Assembly: GCF_002080435.1 (NCBI RefSeq)
Contig: NZ_CP020538.1
Span: forward strand, 1,426,001 to 1,490,000
Reading direction: 5' to 3'
From: Sphingobium herbicidovorans
GTDB taxonomy: Bacteria; Pseudomonadota; Alphaproteobacteria; Sphingomonadales; Sphingomonadaceae
DNA: 64,000 nt
The position numbers and the translations under genes are program-made. The notes beneath the pieces are model-generated. The model made no database searches. It worked only from the letters and a program-made list of their open reading frames with translations, and was not told where the DNA came from. Shown here piece by piece: positions 20,833 through 34,296 of the stretch (positions are counted from its first letter, which is position 1; the number at the start of each line of letters is the position of its first letter).

Positions 20833-21528
20833 TCAGCGCGCCGGGCGCACGCCGGAGGTCTGAGCCTCCAGCATCAGCCGGTCGGTCGCGAACGGATCAT
20901 GGCCGAGAATCTCACCCTTGAAGATCCAGACCTTGATGCCGCAGACGCCATAAGCGGTGTGTGCCGTGGCTTCAGCATAATCGACGTTCGCACGCAGCGT
21001 GTGCAGCGGAACGCGGCCTTCACGGTACCATTCGACGCGCGCGATCTCCGCGCCGCCCAGACGGCCGCCGCAGGTGATCTTGATGCCCTCGGCGCCCAGA
21101 CGCAGGGCCGACTGCACCGCACGCTTCATCGCGCGGCGGAAGGCCACGCGGCGTTCCAGCTGATCCGCGATGCCCTGCGCAACGAGCTTGGAATCGATTT
21201 CCGGCTTGCGAATTTCGACGATGTTCAAGCTGACGTCCGAAGAAGTCAGGCTGCCCAGCTTCTTGCGCAGCTTTTCAATATCCGCGCCCTTCTTGCCGAT
21301 GATAACACCGGGACGGGCAGCATAGATCGACACCCGGCACAGCTTGGCCGGACGCTCGATCACCACTTTGGAGATCGCGGCTTGCGGGAGGTTCTTCATG
21401 ATGAACTGGCGGATCTTCAGATCCTCCAGCAGCAGGCGGCCATAGTCGGCGCCTTCCGCGAACCAGCGGCTGTCCCAGGTGCGGTTGATCTGCAGGCGCA
21501 GACCGATCGGATTGCTCTTGTGACCCAT
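20833..21528 (-). CDS. rpsC: 30S ribosomal protein S3
   Basis: A 231-residue S3 that starts [22 protein letters not shown]; the upstream in-frame extension is discarded because MGHKxNP is the invariant start. The KH domain motif [18 protein letters not shown] and the C-terminal GVKVWIF-type end ([11 protein letters not shown]) are present. The start overlaps the rplV stop region slightly. Confidence 0.97.
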   Translation of the reverse strand: MGHKSNPIGLRLQINRTWDSRWFAEGADYGRLLLEDLKIRQFIMKNLPQAAISKVVIERPAKLCRVSIYAARPGVIIGKKGADIEKLRKKLGSLTSSDVSLNIVEIRKPEIDSKLVAQGIADQLERRVAFRRAMKRAVQSALRLGAEGIKITCGGRLGGAEIARVEWYREGRVPLHTLRANVDYAEATAHTAYGVCGIKVWIFKGEILGHDPFATDRLMLEAQTSGVRPAR

Positions 21529-21532
21529 GTGC

Positions 21533-21919
21533 TTACGCCTCCGCTTCTTCGCCAGCTTCACGCACGACGATGCGCACGCGGCTGAAGGGCTTGAGGATCC
21601 GGGTCGACTTGCCACGGCCGCGAGCGTGGAAGCGCTTCAGGGTGAAGCTCTTGCCCACCGATGCTTCCGCGACGACCAGCGAATCGACGTCGAGATTGTG
21701 GTTGTTCTCCGCATTGGCGATGGCCGAAGCCAGTACCTTGCGTACGTCGACAGCCATCGCTTTCTTCGAGAAAGCGAGGATGTTCAGCGCCTCTTCGACC
21801 TTGCGGCCGCGGATCAGCGTAGCCACCAGGTTCAGCTTCTGGGCCGAACCACGGATTTGCGTGCCGACAGCCAGCGCCTCATTGTCGGCGACGCGACGGG
21901 GAGCCTTTTCCTTGCTCAT
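21533..21919 (-). CDS. rplV: 50S ribosomal protein L22
   Basis: A 128-residue L22 with the tunnel-lining hairpin near its C-terminus ([20 protein letters not shown]). It overlaps the rpsS stop by one base. Confidence 0.96.
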   Translation of the reverse strand: MSKEKAPRRVADNEALAVGTQIRGSAQKLNLVATLIRGRKVEEALNILAFSKKAMAVDVRKVLASAIANAENNHNLDVDSLVVAEASVGKSFTLKRFHARGRGKSTRILKPFSRVRIVVREAGEEAEA

Positions 21920-22197
21920 TAGCGCTTGCCCTTCTTGTCGGCAGCGTGACCGGGAAAGTAGCGGGTCGGGGCGAATTCGCCCAGCTTGTGACCCACCATG
22001 TCCTCGTTCACCGATACCGGCACGTGCTTGCGACCATTATAGACGTTGAACGTCAGGCCGACGAACTGCGGCAGGATCGTGGAACGGCGCGACCAGGTCT
22101 TGATCGGACCCGAACGGCCACCGGCGTCCTGCGCCACTTCGGCCTTCTTCAGAAGGCTGAGGTCCACGAACGGACCTTTCCAGACGGAACGAGCCAT
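21919..22197 (-). CDS. rpsS: 30S ribosomal protein S19
   Basis: A 92-residue S19 beginning [20 protein letters not shown] and containing [22 protein letters not shown]. It lies 5 bases after rplB. Confidence 0.97.
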   Translation of the reverse strand: MARSVWKGPFVDLSLLKKAEVAQDAGGRSGPIKTWSRRSTILPQFVGLTFNVYNGRKHVPVSVNEDMVGHKLGEFAPTRYFPGHAADKKGKR

Positions 22198-22202
22198 CTC
22201 GC

Positions 22203-23039
22203 TTACCTCTTCTTCTTAGCGTGGCGGCTACGGATGATGAACTTGTCCGTCGCCTTGTTGTGGCGGGTGCGCGCACCCTTTGTCGGCTTACCCCAAGGCG
22301 TGACCGGATGACGGCCGCCTGAAGTCCGGCCTTCACCACCGCCATGCGGGTGATCGACCGGGTTCTTCGCCACACCGCGCGTCAGGGGGCGGATGCCCTT
22401 CCAACGGTTGCGGCCTGCCTTGGCGAGGTTGGTATTGCCATTGTCCGGATTGCTGACGGCACCGATAGTTCCCATGCAGTCCGAACGGATATAGCGCTGC
22501 TCGCCCGACGACAGGCGAACCATCACCATGCCGCGATCGCGACCGACCAGCTGGGCGTAAGTACCCGCTGAACGGCAGAGCTGACCACCCTTGCCGGGCT
22601 TCATCTCGATGTTGTGGATGATCGTGCCGACCGGCATCTGGCCCAGTTCCATCGCGTTGCCCGGCTTCACGTCGGTCTTCTTGCCCGCGATGACCTTGTC
22701 ACCGGGCGCCAGACGCTGCGGCGCCAGGATATAGGCCTGGGTGCCGTCGGGATAGTTGACCAGCGCGATAAAGGCAGTGCGGTTGGGGTCATATTCCAGA
22801 CGCTCGACCGTGCCTTCCACGTCCCAAAGGCGACGCTTGAAGTCGATGATGCGATACCGCTGCTTGTGACCACCGGCGATACCGCGCGACGTCACATGGC
22901 CCTTGTTGTTACGCCCACCAGTCTTGCGCTTACCCTCGGTCAGCGCCTTGACCGGCTTGCCCTTGTGCAGGCCGCTGCGATCGACGAGGATCAAGCCACG
23001 GCGGGCGGGGCTCGTCGGGTTATAATGCTTCAGCGCCAT
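22203..23039 (-). CDS. rplB: 50S ribosomal protein L2
   Basis: A 278-residue L2, required for peptidyl transferase centre assembly. It opens [20 protein letters not shown], has [22 protein letters not shown], and ends with the essential loop [20 protein letters not shown]. Confidence 0.98.
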   Translation of the reverse strand: MALKHYNPTSPARRGLILVDRSGLHKGKPVKALTEGKRKTGGRNNKGHVTSRGIAGGHKQRYRIIDFKRRLWDVEGTVERLEYDPNRTAFIALVNYPDGTQAYILAPQRLAPGDKVIAGKKTDVKPGNAMELGQMPVGTIIHNIEMKPGKGGQLCRSAGTYAQLVGRDRGMVMVRLSSGEQRYIRSDCMGTIGAVSNPDNGNTNLAKAGRNRWKGIRPLTRGVAKNPVDHPHGGGEGRTSGGRHPVTPWGKPTKGARTRHNKATDKFIIRSRHAKKKR

Positions 23040-23041
23040 CG

Positions 23042-23359
23042 TCAGCGCACTCCTTCGGTGATGTCGATCGACTGGCCTTCAGCCAGGCGAACGATCGCCT
23101 TCTTCACATCCGAACGCGTGTAGGGCTTGCCCTTCCACTTCTTCGTCTTGCCCTTGGCGACCAGAGTGTTCACGCTCTTGACCGTCACGCCCCAGAGCGC
23201 TTCGACGGCGGCCTTGATCTCAGGCTTGGTCGCGTCGTTGGCGACCTTGAAGATAACGGCGTTATTTTCGGAGAGAAGCGTCGACTTCTCGGTGATGACC
23301 GGCGCGACGACAACGTCATAATGACGATTGTCAACGGTCGCGGCTTCTTTCTTAGCCAT
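23042..23359 (-). CDS. rplW: 50S ribosomal protein L23
   Basis: A 105-residue L23 at the exit tunnel, a docking site for trigger factor and SRP. The core runs [17 protein letters not shown], then [20 protein letters not shown]. It overlaps the rplD 3' end by 8 bases. Confidence 0.97.
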   Translation of the reverse strand: MAKKEAATVDNRHYDVVVAPVITEKSTLLSENNAVIFKVANDATKPEIKAAVEALWGVTVKSVNTLVAKGKTKKWKGKPYTRSDVKKAIVRLAEGQSIDITEGVR

Positions 23360-23975
23360 TGAAACGGGCCTCCAGCTTTTCGACCGCGGCGCGGGTAAGC
23401 ACCAGCGAATCGGCCTTCAGGATGTCGTAAACGTTGGCGCCAACGGCCGGCAGCAGGTTCACGCCGATGATGTTGGCCGAAGCCTTCGCGAAGCTGACGT
23501 TGACCGCATCGCCATCGATAAACAGCGCCTTGGTCAGGTTCAGCTTGGCGAGGTGCGCGACGAGCGCCTTGGTCTTGCCTTCCGCGACATCCAGATTGTC
23601 GAGGACGATCAGCGAACCGTCCTTCGCCTTTGACGACAGAGCCATTTTCAGGCCGAGCGCACGAACCTTCTTGTTGAGGTCGTGACCAAAGTCGCGAGCG
23701 CGGGCGCCATGAGCCTTACCACCGCCGATGAACACGGGAGCCTTGCGGTCGCCATGACGAGCGGTGCCGCCACCCTTCTGGCGGCCGAACTTCTTGCCGG
23801 TGCGAGCCACGTCTGAACGCTCACGGGTAGCGCGTGCAGGCGCACGACGCTTTTCGAGCTGCCAGGTGACGACGCGGTGCAGGATATCGGTGCGGGGCTC
23901 AACGCCGAACACGGCATCGTTGAGCTCCAGGTCACCAGCAGGCTGCGCGTCGAGGGTCTGTACATTGACCTTCAT
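23352..23975 (-). CDS. rplD: 50S ribosomal protein L4
   Basis: A 207-residue L4. The extended loop reaching the tunnel is visible ([23 protein letters not shown]). In E. coli L4 represses the S10 operon through its leader; whether that holds here is unknown. Confidence 0.97.
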   Translation of the reverse strand: MKVNVQTLDAQPAGDLELNDAVFGVEPRTDILHRVVTWQLEKRRAPARATRERSDVARTGKKFGRQKGGGTARHGDRKAPVFIGGGKAHGARARDFGHDLNKKVRALGLKMALSSKAKDGSLIVLDNLDVAEGKTKALVAHLAKLNLTKALFIDGDAVNVSFAKASANIIGVNLLPAVGANVYDILKADSLVLTRAAVEKLEARFNG

Positions 23976-23978
23976 GAT

Positions 23979-24737
23979 TTAGCCCTCCTGGCCTTCGGTC
24001 GCTTCGGGAGCAGCAGCTTCTTCAGCAGGCGTCTCGGCCGGAGCGGGGTTGCTGTTGGCGGCAGCCTTCAGGCTCGCCGGATAGGGAGCATCCGCTGGAC
24101 GCTTCACCTTGACGGCGTCGCTGACGGTCAGCCAGGTGCCCTTGGCGCCCGGAACGCTGCCCTTCACGAACAGCAGGCCGCGCTCGACGTCGGTGCGCAC
24201 GATCTCCAGATTCTGCTGGGTCCGCTCGCGGTCGCCCATGTGACCGGCCATCTTCTTGTTCTTGAAGACGCGACCCGGATCCTGGCGGTTACCTGTCGAA
24301 CCATGGGCACGGTGGCTGATGGAGACGCCGTGGGTGGCGCGCATACCGCCGAAGCCCCAGCGCTTCATGGCGCCGGCAAAACCCTTGCCCTGGGTGTGAC
24401 CGGCAACATCGACCAGCTGGCCGGCGATGAAGTGATCGGCCGCGATTTCGGCGCCGACATCGAGGAGCGCGTCCTCGGCGACACGGAATTCCACCAGGCG
24501 CGCCTTGGGCTCCACTTCCGCCTTGGCGAAGTGACCGCGCTGCGGCTTGGCGACATTCTTGACTTTCGCGACGCCCGCGCCGAGCTGAACCGCGACATAA
24601 CCGTCACGATCAACTTCCTTGCGGGCCACGACCTGATTGCCCTCAAGGGCCAGAACCGTAACCGGTACATGCCGTCCGTCCTCCTGGAACAGACGGGTCA
24701 TCCCGACTTTCTTAGCGATCACGCCTGTGCGCATCAC
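23979..24737 (-). CDS. rplC: 50S ribosomal protein L3
   Basis: A 252-residue L3, somewhat long because of an Ala/Glu-rich C-terminal tail (about 40 residues, [14 protein letters not shown]). It starts [20 protein letters not shown] and has the central [21 protein letters not shown] loop that reaches the peptidyl transferase centre. A 269-bp gap separates it from rpsJ. Confidence 0.96.
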   Translation of the reverse strand: MMRTGVIAKKVGMTRLFQEDGRHVPVTVLALEGNQVVARKEVDRDGYVAVQLGAGVAKVKNVAKPQRGHFAKAEVEPKARLVEFRVAEDALLDVGAEIAADHFIAGQLVDVAGHTQGKGFAGAMKRWGFGGMRATHGVSISHRAHGSTGNRQDPGRVFKNKKMAGHMGDRERTQQNLEIVRTDVERGLLFVKGSVPGAKGTWLTVSDAVKVKRPADAPYPASLKAAANSNPAPAETPAEEAAAPEATEGQEG

Positions 24738-25006
24738 TGATTACTCCCATAGAGGCCCGCCTTAGCAGCGGGCGTATCCAACGAAAAAACCGCTCAGGAT
24801 CTCTCCTTCGCGGCCAACCCCAATATAGATCACCCCGTCCGGGTTGGATGCCGCTCCCTACTCGGGAACAGCGACGGAGGACCAGGACCACGAGCTTTTC
24901 CGGTTCACCGGAATGGCCGTGCGGTATCCCTTGTGTCGTTTGAGCTTCCGGATTTCCGGAATGCCCGATACCCTGCCCTCCTTTCGGAAAGCAGGGACTT
25001 GCCAGC

Positions 25007-25315
25007 TTAGGCCAGCTTGATTTCGACGTTCACGCCGGCAGCCAGGTCCAGCTTCATCAGCGCGTCGACCGTTTGCGGCGTCGGCTGCACAATGTCAAGC
25101 ATACGCTTGTAGGTGCGGACCTCGAACTGCTCACGCGACTTCTTGTCGATGTGCGGCCCACGGTTGACCGTGAACTTTTCGATGCGCGTCGGAAGAGGAA
25201 TCGGACCGCGAATAAGGGCGCCGGTGCGGCGGGCGGTGTCGGCGATGTCGCCGGTCGCCTGATCAAGCACGCGATGATCGAACGCCTTGAGGCGAATGCG
25301 GATGTTGCTGTCCAT
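25007..25315 (-). CDS. rpsJ: 30S ribosomal protein S10
   Basis: A 102-residue S10 (also NusE, the antitermination partner of NusB), with [16 protein letters not shown], the signature [25 protein letters not shown] loop and [13 protein letters not shown]. It begins the S10 section after a strong hairpin that follows tuf. Confidence 0.97.
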   Translation of the reverse strand: MDSNIRIRLKAFDHRVLDQATGDIADTARRTGALIRGPIPLPTRIEKFTVNRGPHIDKKSREQFEVRTYKRMLDIVQPTPQTVDALMKLDLAAGVNVEIKLA

Positions 25316-25409
25316 TGTTCCTGTACCGATGCGAAAGAGCCAATAACAAACCGCCCCTGCAATGCCCTTCTAGCTCATTCGAGCCGGAGAAAGGCGATCC
25401 GGGGCGGCT

Positions 25410-25449
25410 AAAATTCTCAGCGGCGCGAATCAGACGATTCGCGCCGCTG
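25410..25449 (-). terminator. terminator after tuf
   Basis: A perfect 14-base-pair stem (CAGCGGCGCGAATC with GATTCGCGCCGCTG) and AGAC loop at 25418-25449, followed on the minus strand by GAGAATTTTAG. It begins about 10 bases after the tuf stop. It should terminate, fully or partly, str-operon transcription before rpsJ. Confidence 0.75.
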
Positions 25450-25459
25450 GCGTCCTATA

Positions 25460-26650
<1,191 letters not shown>

Positions 26651-26786
26651 TTTTATCCTACCTTCTAATCAAATCAGCTTGGTCAGACCGCTCGGCCGCG
26701 CCTCGCGAAGGCGCGTCCATAGCAGCAAATTCACAGATTACCAGCCCCTAACCGAGCCGTTTTCGCGGCCCGGCCGAGGAAAATCA

Positions 26787-28880
<2,094 letters not shown>

Positions 28881-28894
28881 GATGCTTCTCCGTT

Positions 28895-28908
28895 GCCGGC
28901 GCGCCGGC
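28895..28908. repeat. 14-bp GC palindrome in the rpsG-fusA gap
   Basis: GCCGGCGCGCCGGC is perfectly self-complementary and lies 14 bases before the fusA start in a 154-bp gap. It could form a hairpin in the fusA leader. Function unknown. Confidence 0.45.
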
Positions 28909-29034
28909 GGTGAGTGAATGAGTCTTGCGGCTGGCCCCTAAACCAATCCGTCCGCCATGGGTAGCCCCACAGCGAACGGACGGATCTTCAAAAACCAGAT
29001 AAGCGGAGCGGGCGCCGGAGCGTCCGCCAAGCCT

Positions 29035-29505
29035 TTACCAGCGATAGTGCGAGAAGGCGCGGTTCGCTTCCGCCATGCGGTGCGTGTCTTCGCGCTTCTT
29101 GACGGCATTGCCGCGGTTGTTGGCAGCGTCCAGCAACTCACCCGACAGGCGGGCCGCCATGGTGGTTTCGCTGCGGTTACGCGAAGCCGTGATCAGCCAG
29201 CGAATGGCCAGCGCCTGAGCGCGCTCGGGACGCACTTCGACGGGGACCTGATAGGTCGCACCACCAACACGGCGGCTGCGGACTTCGATGCCGGGCTTCA
29301 CATTGTTGAGCGCATCATGGAACATCGCGATCGGGTCCTTCTTGGACTTCGTCTCGACGGTTTCGAGCGCACCGTATACGATGGACTCGGCGACGGCCTT
29401 CTTGCCGTCCTGCATGATGCTGTTCATGAACTTCGACAGCACGATATCACCGAACTTGGGATCGGGAAGGATAACGCGCTTTTCGGGGCGACGACGACGT
29501 GACAT
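29035..29505 (-). CDS. rpsG: 30S ribosomal protein S7
   Basis: A 156-residue S7 beginning [20 protein letters not shown] and including [41 protein letters not shown] core motifs. It nucleates assembly of the 30S head and in E. coli represses the str operon. It lies 15 bases after rpsL. Confidence 0.97.
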   Translation of the reverse strand: MSRRRRPEKRVILPDPKFGDIVLSKFMNSIMQDGKKAVAESIVYGALETVETKSKKDPIAMFHDALNNVKPGIEVRSRRVGGATYQVPVEVRPERAQALAIRWLITASRNRSETTMAARLSGELLDAANNRGNAVKKREDTHRMAEANRAFSHYRW

Positions 29506-29520
29506 ATTACTGGTCTCCCC

Positions 29521-29892
29521 TTACTTCGGACGCTTCGCGCCGTACTTCGAACGGCTCTGCTTACGGTCCTTGACGCCCTGGGTATCCAGAACGCCGCGCA
29601 GCACGTGATAACGCACACCGGGAAGGTCGCGTACGCGGCCGCCGCGGATCAGCACAACACTGTGCTCCTGAAGGTTATGGCCTTCACCCGGAATGTAGGT
29701 GATGACTTCGCGCTGGTTGACCAGACGCACCTTCGCCACCTTGCGGAGAGCCGAGTTCGGCTTCTTCGGGGTCGTCGTGTAAACACGGGTGCAAACGCCG
29801 CGCTTTTGCGGGTTCGCTTCCATCGCAGGGACCTTCGACTTGGTCTTCTGCAGCTCGCGGCCCTTGCGGACCAGCTGGTTGATCGTTGGCAT
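29521..29892 (-). CDS. rpsL: 30S ribosomal protein S12
   Basis: A 123-residue S12 beginning [18 protein letters not shown]. The decoding-centre segments [15 protein letters not shown] and [13 protein letters not shown] carry lysines and prolines whose mutation gives streptomycin resistance; here both segments are wild type (the residue at the K43 position is Lys). The start is ATG at 29892, with AAGGTGAAGGG upstream. It is the first gene of the str operon. Confidence 0.97.
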   Translation of the reverse strand: MPTINQLVRKGRELQKTKSKVPAMEANPQKRGVCTRVYTTTPKKPNSALRKVAKVRLVNQREVITYIPGEGHNLQEHSVVLIRGGRVRDLPGVRYHVLRGVLDTQGVKDRKQSRSKYGAKRPK

Positions 29893-30555
29893 GAAGCCCT
29901 TCACCTTTTCAGTTACTTTACCGGAACCATCCCCGCGTTGCTTGCCGCAGGAGGCGCAAATCCTCCAAACAGCAAAGGCCCCGGTGGGCAGACGCCCCCT
30001 GGAGCCGCAAGAGCAGCCGGCAATGTTCAGCTCTGCCTAGCGCCATCGACCTGAAGACGAATCCCCAATGCATCCGGTAGCTGAGCAGGCGCGCCTATAG
30101 CCATGGCGCCTTTCAGGGTCAAGCGGCGTCCCAAATGCTTCGTCAGCCGCACCCATCGCCTCCAGCGCCATGAAGGGGTGGCTATCCAGTCGGCGCAGGA
30201 CGCCGAGAAGCCCTGGCAAGCAACGGCGAAACGCTGGAGCGCATGTTAAGGAGCGTGCCGATCCCATTGCTGGTAACGCGCCTTGGCGGAGCGGTCGTCC
30301 GCTTCAATGACGCGGCGGCCGATTTCGGCGCTGCGGCGCCCCCAATTCAGGCGCCGGCGCTGCTACGCTTGGCCCGAACGACCCTTTCTCAAAACGCCTG
30401 AAAAAATTTGCCGTTGCCGGGAACCGCAACCCCGATTGAACGTTTGAACCCGCCTTCATTTCGACTCGTCACGAGTCGGCCGGTGTGGATTCGCACGGCC
30501 CCCCTGCATTTGCTACCGCCCCGATTCTTGAAAAAAATAGAGTGCGGGGTCGCAA
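29893..30555. other. 663-bp intergenic region upstream of rpsL and the M23 gene
   Basis: This stretch separates divergent transcription units and shows no supported gene; small open frames lack ribosome sites. It holds the probable str promoter (30094-30122, minus strand). On the M23 side a 17-base near-palindrome (CGACTCG-TCA-CGAGTCG, 30462-30478) could be an operator. The leader of about 195 bases before rpsL could host r-protein autoregulation. Confidence 0.6.
30094..30122 (-). promoter_or_regulatory. probable sigma70-type promoter of the str operon
   Basis: On the minus strand, -35 TTGACC (30117-30122) and -10 TATAGG (30094-30099) are separated by exactly 17 bases. Transcription would start near 30087, giving a 5' leader of about 195 bases before rpsL. 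Confidence 0.6.
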
Positions 30556-31746
30556 TTGTTGTATCGAACCAAGAAGGGGGTTGCCGCCCTCTGGGTCAGG
30601 ATCATTGCCCTGTGCCCGGAGCGGGAAATCTTCCTGCGATCTGGCGGGCAGGTCACATTCATACGCATATCGACCCGAGTTCAGTTGCTGGCGGCGGTGC
30701 TTCTTTGCGCGCTTTTGATGGGAGCGGCAGGCCTTTCACTCTCGATGGCCTCCGGCCGCTCGGCTGCGGCGCAAGACCGCGCCGCGATGGACGCCGAGCG
30801 CAAGGCGGTCGCCAAGGCTTCCTACAAGGTGGAAAGCTATCGCCGGTCGGTGGAGGCACTCGCACGCGACCTTCAGGCGCGGCAGGATTTCATGGTCGAT
30901 CTTTACCGCGCCCATTTCGGCGAAGAGGAAGGTGACGCGGCAGAAGGATTGGTGGGCAGGTCGGACAAGGCGGCCGACAAGGGTGGCTCTCCCGCTCTCA
31001 AGCTCCAGATCAGCGCCTCTTCGGAAGCCCAGCCACTGCTGACGATTGATGCCCGTCAGCGCCGTTTCGCCATGCTGCTGACTCATGCCGTAGAGCGGCG
31101 CGCCGACAAAACGGCGGCGGCGATCCGCAGTTTCGGCCTGAACCCCGAAGCTCTGGCGCGCACCGCCGCGCGGGCGCAGGGCGGCCCCTTTGTCCCATGG
31201 CGCGGCCAGCGCGACGCGATGCCGCAGGAGTTTGAACGGCTGGCGGACGCGCTGTCTCGCATGGAGTTTCTGGAGAGCAGCCTGATGACGATTCCGTCGG
31301 GTCGCCCCACTTTGGCGCCGATGCAATCCAGTTCATACGGCTATCGCCGCGACCCGTTCAACGGCCACGCGGCATTTCATGCCGGTGTCGATTTCCCCGG
31401 TAGCCACGGTCAGCCGATCCTGGCCGCCGCAGCAGGCAAAGTCAGCTTTGTCGGCCAGCGCAGCGGCTATGGCAATGTGGTAGAGGTTAGTCACGGCAAT
31501 GGCATCATGACCCGCTACGCTCATCTGTCGGGATTTGCCGCCCGAGTCGGCCAGCAGGTCGGCCGGGGCGCGATGATCGCTCGCATGGGATCGACCGGCC
31601 GCTCTACTGGCGACCACCTGCATTTCGAGGTGCGGCTGAATGGCGAGCCGATCAATCCCCGCCGTTTCCTGGATGCGCGGAAAGACGTTCTTCAAGTGCA
31701 GCGGGTCGCGACAGCCCGCCTCGCCGATGTCGGCCATCGGGGTTAA
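30556..31746 (+). CDS. M23 (LytM-type) metallopeptidase, membrane-anchored
   Basis: A 396-residue protein with one N-terminal transmembrane segment (about 43-66, VQLLAAVLLCALLMGAAGLSL), a helical coiled region (about 70-125) and a C-terminal peptidase M23 domain. Zinc ligands are visible: HAGVDF (His275, Asp279) and HLHFEV (His354, His356). It should cut peptidoglycan cross-bridges in the periplasm during growth or division. The start is probably the TTG at 30556 or 30559, after GCGGGGTCGCAA; ATG starts lie only beyond the membrane segment. Confidence 0.88.
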   Translation: MLYRTKKGVAALWVRIIALCPEREIFLRSGGQVTFIRISTRVQLLAAVLLCALLMGAAGLSLSMASGRSAAAQDRAAMDAERKAVAKASYKVESYRRSVEALARDLQARQDFMVDLYRAHFGEEEGDAAEGLVGRSDKAADKGGSPALKLQISASSEAQPLLTIDARQRRFAMLLTHAVERRADKTAAAIRSFGLNPEALARTAARAQGGPFVPWRGQRDAMPQEFERLADALSRMEFLESSLMTIPSGRPTLAPMQSSSYGYRRDPFNGHAAFHAGVDFPGSHGQPILAAAAGKVSFVGQRSGYGNVVEVSHGNGIMTRYAHLSGFAARVGQQVGRGAMIARMGSTGRSTGDHLHFEVRLNGEPINPRRFLDARKDVLQVQRVATARLADVGHRG

Positions 31747-32020
31747 CCACCCCGGCCGCCTTCGAAGCTACGCCTCACGGCTCGTTTTGGCGGCATTTCC
31801 CTGCCACAGTTGATCACTTTCATTATAAAAATCCGAAGGCTCATATACGCATGAGCGAACACGCCAGTCCCCCCATGGGGAGGGGGTGCCCCACGATAGG
31901 GGCCGCCGGTAACCTGAGGGACACCTAAGGAACCGAGAGGGGGCGGGTAGCTGCGCGAAGCAGTGAGGGAAAAGGTGCCGGGGATCAGCATCTTTATGGA
32001 CGGCTACCCCCGGCACACCT

Positions 32021-32263
32021 TCAGTCCGCTTGCCGGTCTCGAAGCGGCCGGTCCACCTCGAAGCAATAGGTCTTCCTGCCGAGCCTCAGGGTCAAGCGGG
32101 TGTGCAGAGTAGCAGGCCCCCACTTCGGCCGCGCCTCCCACGCCTCCCGAGCGAAACCAAGGCGCTTTGCGGCTGGCATGAGGTCCGCCTGCTCCGCGTG
32201 CTCGAGATCAAGACCGATGGCGCGGACGGCGCGGCAATGGTTCACAGCGAGTTCAAAGATCAT
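32021..32263 (-). CDS. small hypothetical protein (80 aa)
   Basis: An 80-residue protein beginning MIFELAVNHCRAVRAIGLDLEH and ending with a basic stretch RKTYCFEVDRPLRDRQAD. The ribosome site is very strong (AAGGGGGG, 4 bases before ATG), which supports expression. No domain is recognised. It is the leftmost convincing gene of the accessory insert and is convergent with the M23 gene. Confidence 0.55.
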   Translation of the reverse strand: MIFELAVNHCRAVRAIGLDLEHAEQADLMPAAKRLGFAREAWEARPKWGPATLHTRLTLRLGRKTYCFEVDRPLRDRQAD

Positions 32264-32574
32264 ATACCCCCCTTAGGTGTTGCTGAGGGCTGTCCATCTA
32301 ATGCCTGACGCTGTCCAAGTCTCTGCAAATAAACCACCTTTGGCCTGACCTTCAGGCCACCGGGAAGGCTCCCACGGGTTTCTGCGGTTTCCTACGGCGG
32401 CCCTGAGTCCAACCGAGTCTGATTTACGGTGGACCGATCACGCCTCCAAATCTGGAGGCGTTACGAAAACGGTCGATTTAGATACAACCTCCGCCACTGT
32501 ATCGGAAAATAGCTTGACAGGTATTTCGATCCACTCCTATTTCCGGTGCACGTTTCCGATACAGAAGGATCACC
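32264..32574. other. 311-bp resolvase leader region
   Basis: No gene is seen. It contains a perfect 20-base hairpin (32441-32460, arms CGCCTCCA and TGGAGGCG with a 4-base loop), with no T run, and the resolvase promoter and inverted repeats listed separately. The layout is that of a recombination (res) site next to a resolvase gene. Confidence 0.5.
32498..32563. promoter_or_regulatory. inverted repeat and promoter upstream of the resolvase (candidate res site)
   Basis: TGTATCGGAAA (32498-32508) and its exact reverse complement TTTCCGATACA (32553-32563) flank a promoter with -35 TTGACA (32514-32519), an 18-base spacer and -10 TATTTC (32538-32543). A resolvase dimer bound to both arms would cover its own promoter, as in Tn3-type autoregulation. 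Binding is inferred. Confidence 0.6.
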
Positions 32575-33150
32575 ATGGCCCGCACCTTCGCTTACTGCCG
32601 TGTCAGCACCACCGATCAGACCACCGACAACCAAGTCCGCGAGATTGAGGGGGCAGGATTCGCCATCGAACCTAAGCGGGTCGTGAGCGAGACCGTCTCC
32701 GGCTCCGTCGCCGCCATGGAGCGCAAAGGCTTCGCGCGGCTGGTGGATCGACTGGAGGCTGGCGATGTGCTGATTGTGACGAAGCTGGACCGGCTGGGCC
32801 GTAATGCGATGGACGTTCGCGCCACGGTGGAGAAGCTGGCCGGTGAAGGCGTCCGCGTCCACTGCCTCGCCTTGGGTGGAGTGGACCTGACCAGCCCGGC
32901 GGGGAAAATGACCATGGGCGTTATCAGCGCCGTGGCCGAGTTCGAGCGCGACCTCCTGATTGAGCGCACCCAAGCGGGCCTGAGCCGCGCCAAGGCTGAG
33001 GGGAAGACCTTAGGTCGCCCGTCTGCCCTTTCACAGAAGCAGCAGGAAGTCGTGAGGTCACGCCGGGCCGCTGGGGTGTCTTTGGGGACGCTGGCGAAGG
33101 AGTATGGCGTCAGCCGCGCCGCGATCCAACGGGCGGAGAAGCGGGCCTGA
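32575..33150 (+). CDS. serine recombinase, resolvase/invertase family
   Basis: A 191-residue small serine recombinase. The catalytic serine is Ser11 (YCRVSTTDQ); [12 protein letters not shown] and the active-site Arg follow, then [23 protein letters not shown] and a C-terminal helix-turn-helix of Hin/Tn3 type ([22 protein letters not shown]). It would catalyse inversion or resolution at paired sites. The size is that of Tn3 resolvases and DNA invertases, not of large serine integrases. AAGGA lies 7 bases before the ATG. No transposase is adjacent. Confidence 0.93.
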   Translation: MARTFAYCRVSTTDQTTDNQVREIEGAGFAIEPKRVVSETVSGSVAAMERKGFARLVDRLEAGDVLIVTKLDRLGRNAMDVRATVEKLAGEGVRVHCLALGGVDLTSPAGKMTMGVISAVAEFERDLLIERTQAGLSRAKAEGKTLGRPSALSQKQQEVVRSRRAAGVSLGTLAKEYGVSRAAIQRAEKRA

Positions 33151-33315
33151 GGTTTCCCCTCGGGTGGCCGCTGCCCTGCTTTGTTTTTTCCGCCGTTCAG
33201 CGCCCACAGGCTCCATAGGAGGCCCTCAGGCATCCTCATTGGTCCGAACATCATCCCGTCCGCTGCCGTCCCATTCGGGCGGGATTTTTCAACCACCATC
33301 AGCACAGGAGGGCGC

Positions 33316-33534
33316 ATGCCCCGCAAGAAAATACCCGTACCGGTTCCACCGGCCTCCAAATGGTGCCACCAGTGCCAGCAAGTGAGGCCAATTCAGATGT
33401 TTGGGCAGGACCGAAGCAAGAAGGACGGGATGCACTACTGCTGCCTGCGCTGTGCGGACGATAAGGACCGCCAACGGGCTGCAAGGGGCGCGGAGTTTTC
33501 TCGACTGGCCTGCCGGTCAGTTTTCCACGCCTAA
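33316..33534 (+). CDS. small four-cysteine zinc-ribbon protein (72 aa)
   Basis: A 72-residue protein with a Lys/Pro-rich N-terminus and one zinc ribbon: CHQC (Cys17, Cys20) and CLRC (Cys43, Cys46), with VRPIQMFGQDRSKKDGMHYC between. Such mini-ribbons resemble the finger of HNH-type phage and mobile-element proteins, but the His-Asn-His part is missing. AGGAGG lies 4 bases before the ATG at 33316. It follows the resolvase by 165 bp on the same strand. Function unknown, possibly DNA binding. Confidence 0.65.
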   Translation: MPRKKIPVPVPPASKWCHQCQQVRPIQMFGQDRSKKDGMHYCCLRCADDKDRQRAARGAEFSRLACRSVFHA

Positions 33535-33555
33535 ACGCAACGTCGTGCTTCTATT

Positions 33556-34296
33556 CTACTTCTTCGCTCCGACAGCTGCGGCGGTAGCGACGAGGCCCGC
33601 ACCAGGAAAGCCCAGCATACCTAAGACAACTTCCGAGAGCCCGGCGACAGCGAAAGAGAGAGGGTCGCGGCATACCGCCGACTTTACGCGACCGAGCCAC
33701 CGAGCAGCATCTATGACAAGTCCGTCACCATACTGCCCCCACTTCTCATCCGCCGCAGCGTCTAGAAGAAGGCCTAGCGCGCTGTGAAGGCACCTGAGGT
33801 CTTCTAGGAGCGCCTCCCGTTCTTCGAGGGGCGGCCCTCCGTTGCCTCCAGGAGCATCGTAGTGGGCGATCAGCGCATCGATTGAGGACAACGCTGCGGG
33901 GACCATCATGCGAACGGCCTGAGCCTTCTCCGCCGGGGACGCGAAACCAGTCCAAGATGCAGAGTGGATGGCGATGGTCGCATCACTCGTGCCCGTAGGA
34001 GCCGTTTGGGGCATCCCCAAAGTGATAGGCTCACCGCCTATGGTAAGGCGCTCGCCCTCGATAGTGAGATGAGTCGTCTCAGTGCCGTTAGCCTGATGAC
34101 GATGGACGGTGTCCGAAATAGGGGACTGGGAAGCTGTCTCCGCTTCATTGGCGAGATAGCCATTCTGGACGTAGCCATTTTCAACATAGCTGTTACCGAG
34201 AGGCTGCGCCGCTCCCCCCAATGGCGTCGACCCGATTGGTCCGCTTCCCAATACCAACGGTCCCTCCCTTCCTTGATCGGATATTCTATCCTGCAT
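33556..34296 (-). CDS. hypothetical protein (246 aa)
   Basis: I do not recognise this protein. The first 60 residues are low complexity with three GY repeats (ENGYVQNGYLAN). Residues 70-95 form alternating beta strands (HLTIEGERLTIGGEPITLG), 105-185 are helical, and the C-terminus is hydrophobic and Gly/Ala-rich (FAVAGLSEVVLGMLGFPGAGLVATAAAVGA), probably one or two membrane helices. GC and codon use look lower than in the flanking housekeeping genes. The order disordered arm, helical body, membrane tail recalls small effectors or holin-like proteins, but this is speculation. Confidence 0.6.
   Translation of the reverse strand: MQDRISDQGREGPLVLGSGPIGSTPLGGAAQPLGNSYVENGYVQNGYLANEAETASQSPISDTVHRHQANGTETTHLTIEGERLTIGGEPITLGMPQTAPTGTSDATIAIHSASWTGFASPAEKAQAVRMMVPAALSSIDALIAHYDAPGGNGGPPLEEREALLEDLRCLHSALGLLLDAAADEKWGQYGDGLVIDAARWLGRVKSAVCRDPLSFAVAGLSEVVLGMLGFPGAGLVATAAAVGAKK

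Noticed and set aside
31747..32020. Possible C-terminal half of comM on the minus strand
   Set aside because: All three minus-strand frames were inspected; none shows the Walker A, Walker B or C-terminal Mg-chelatase motifs.
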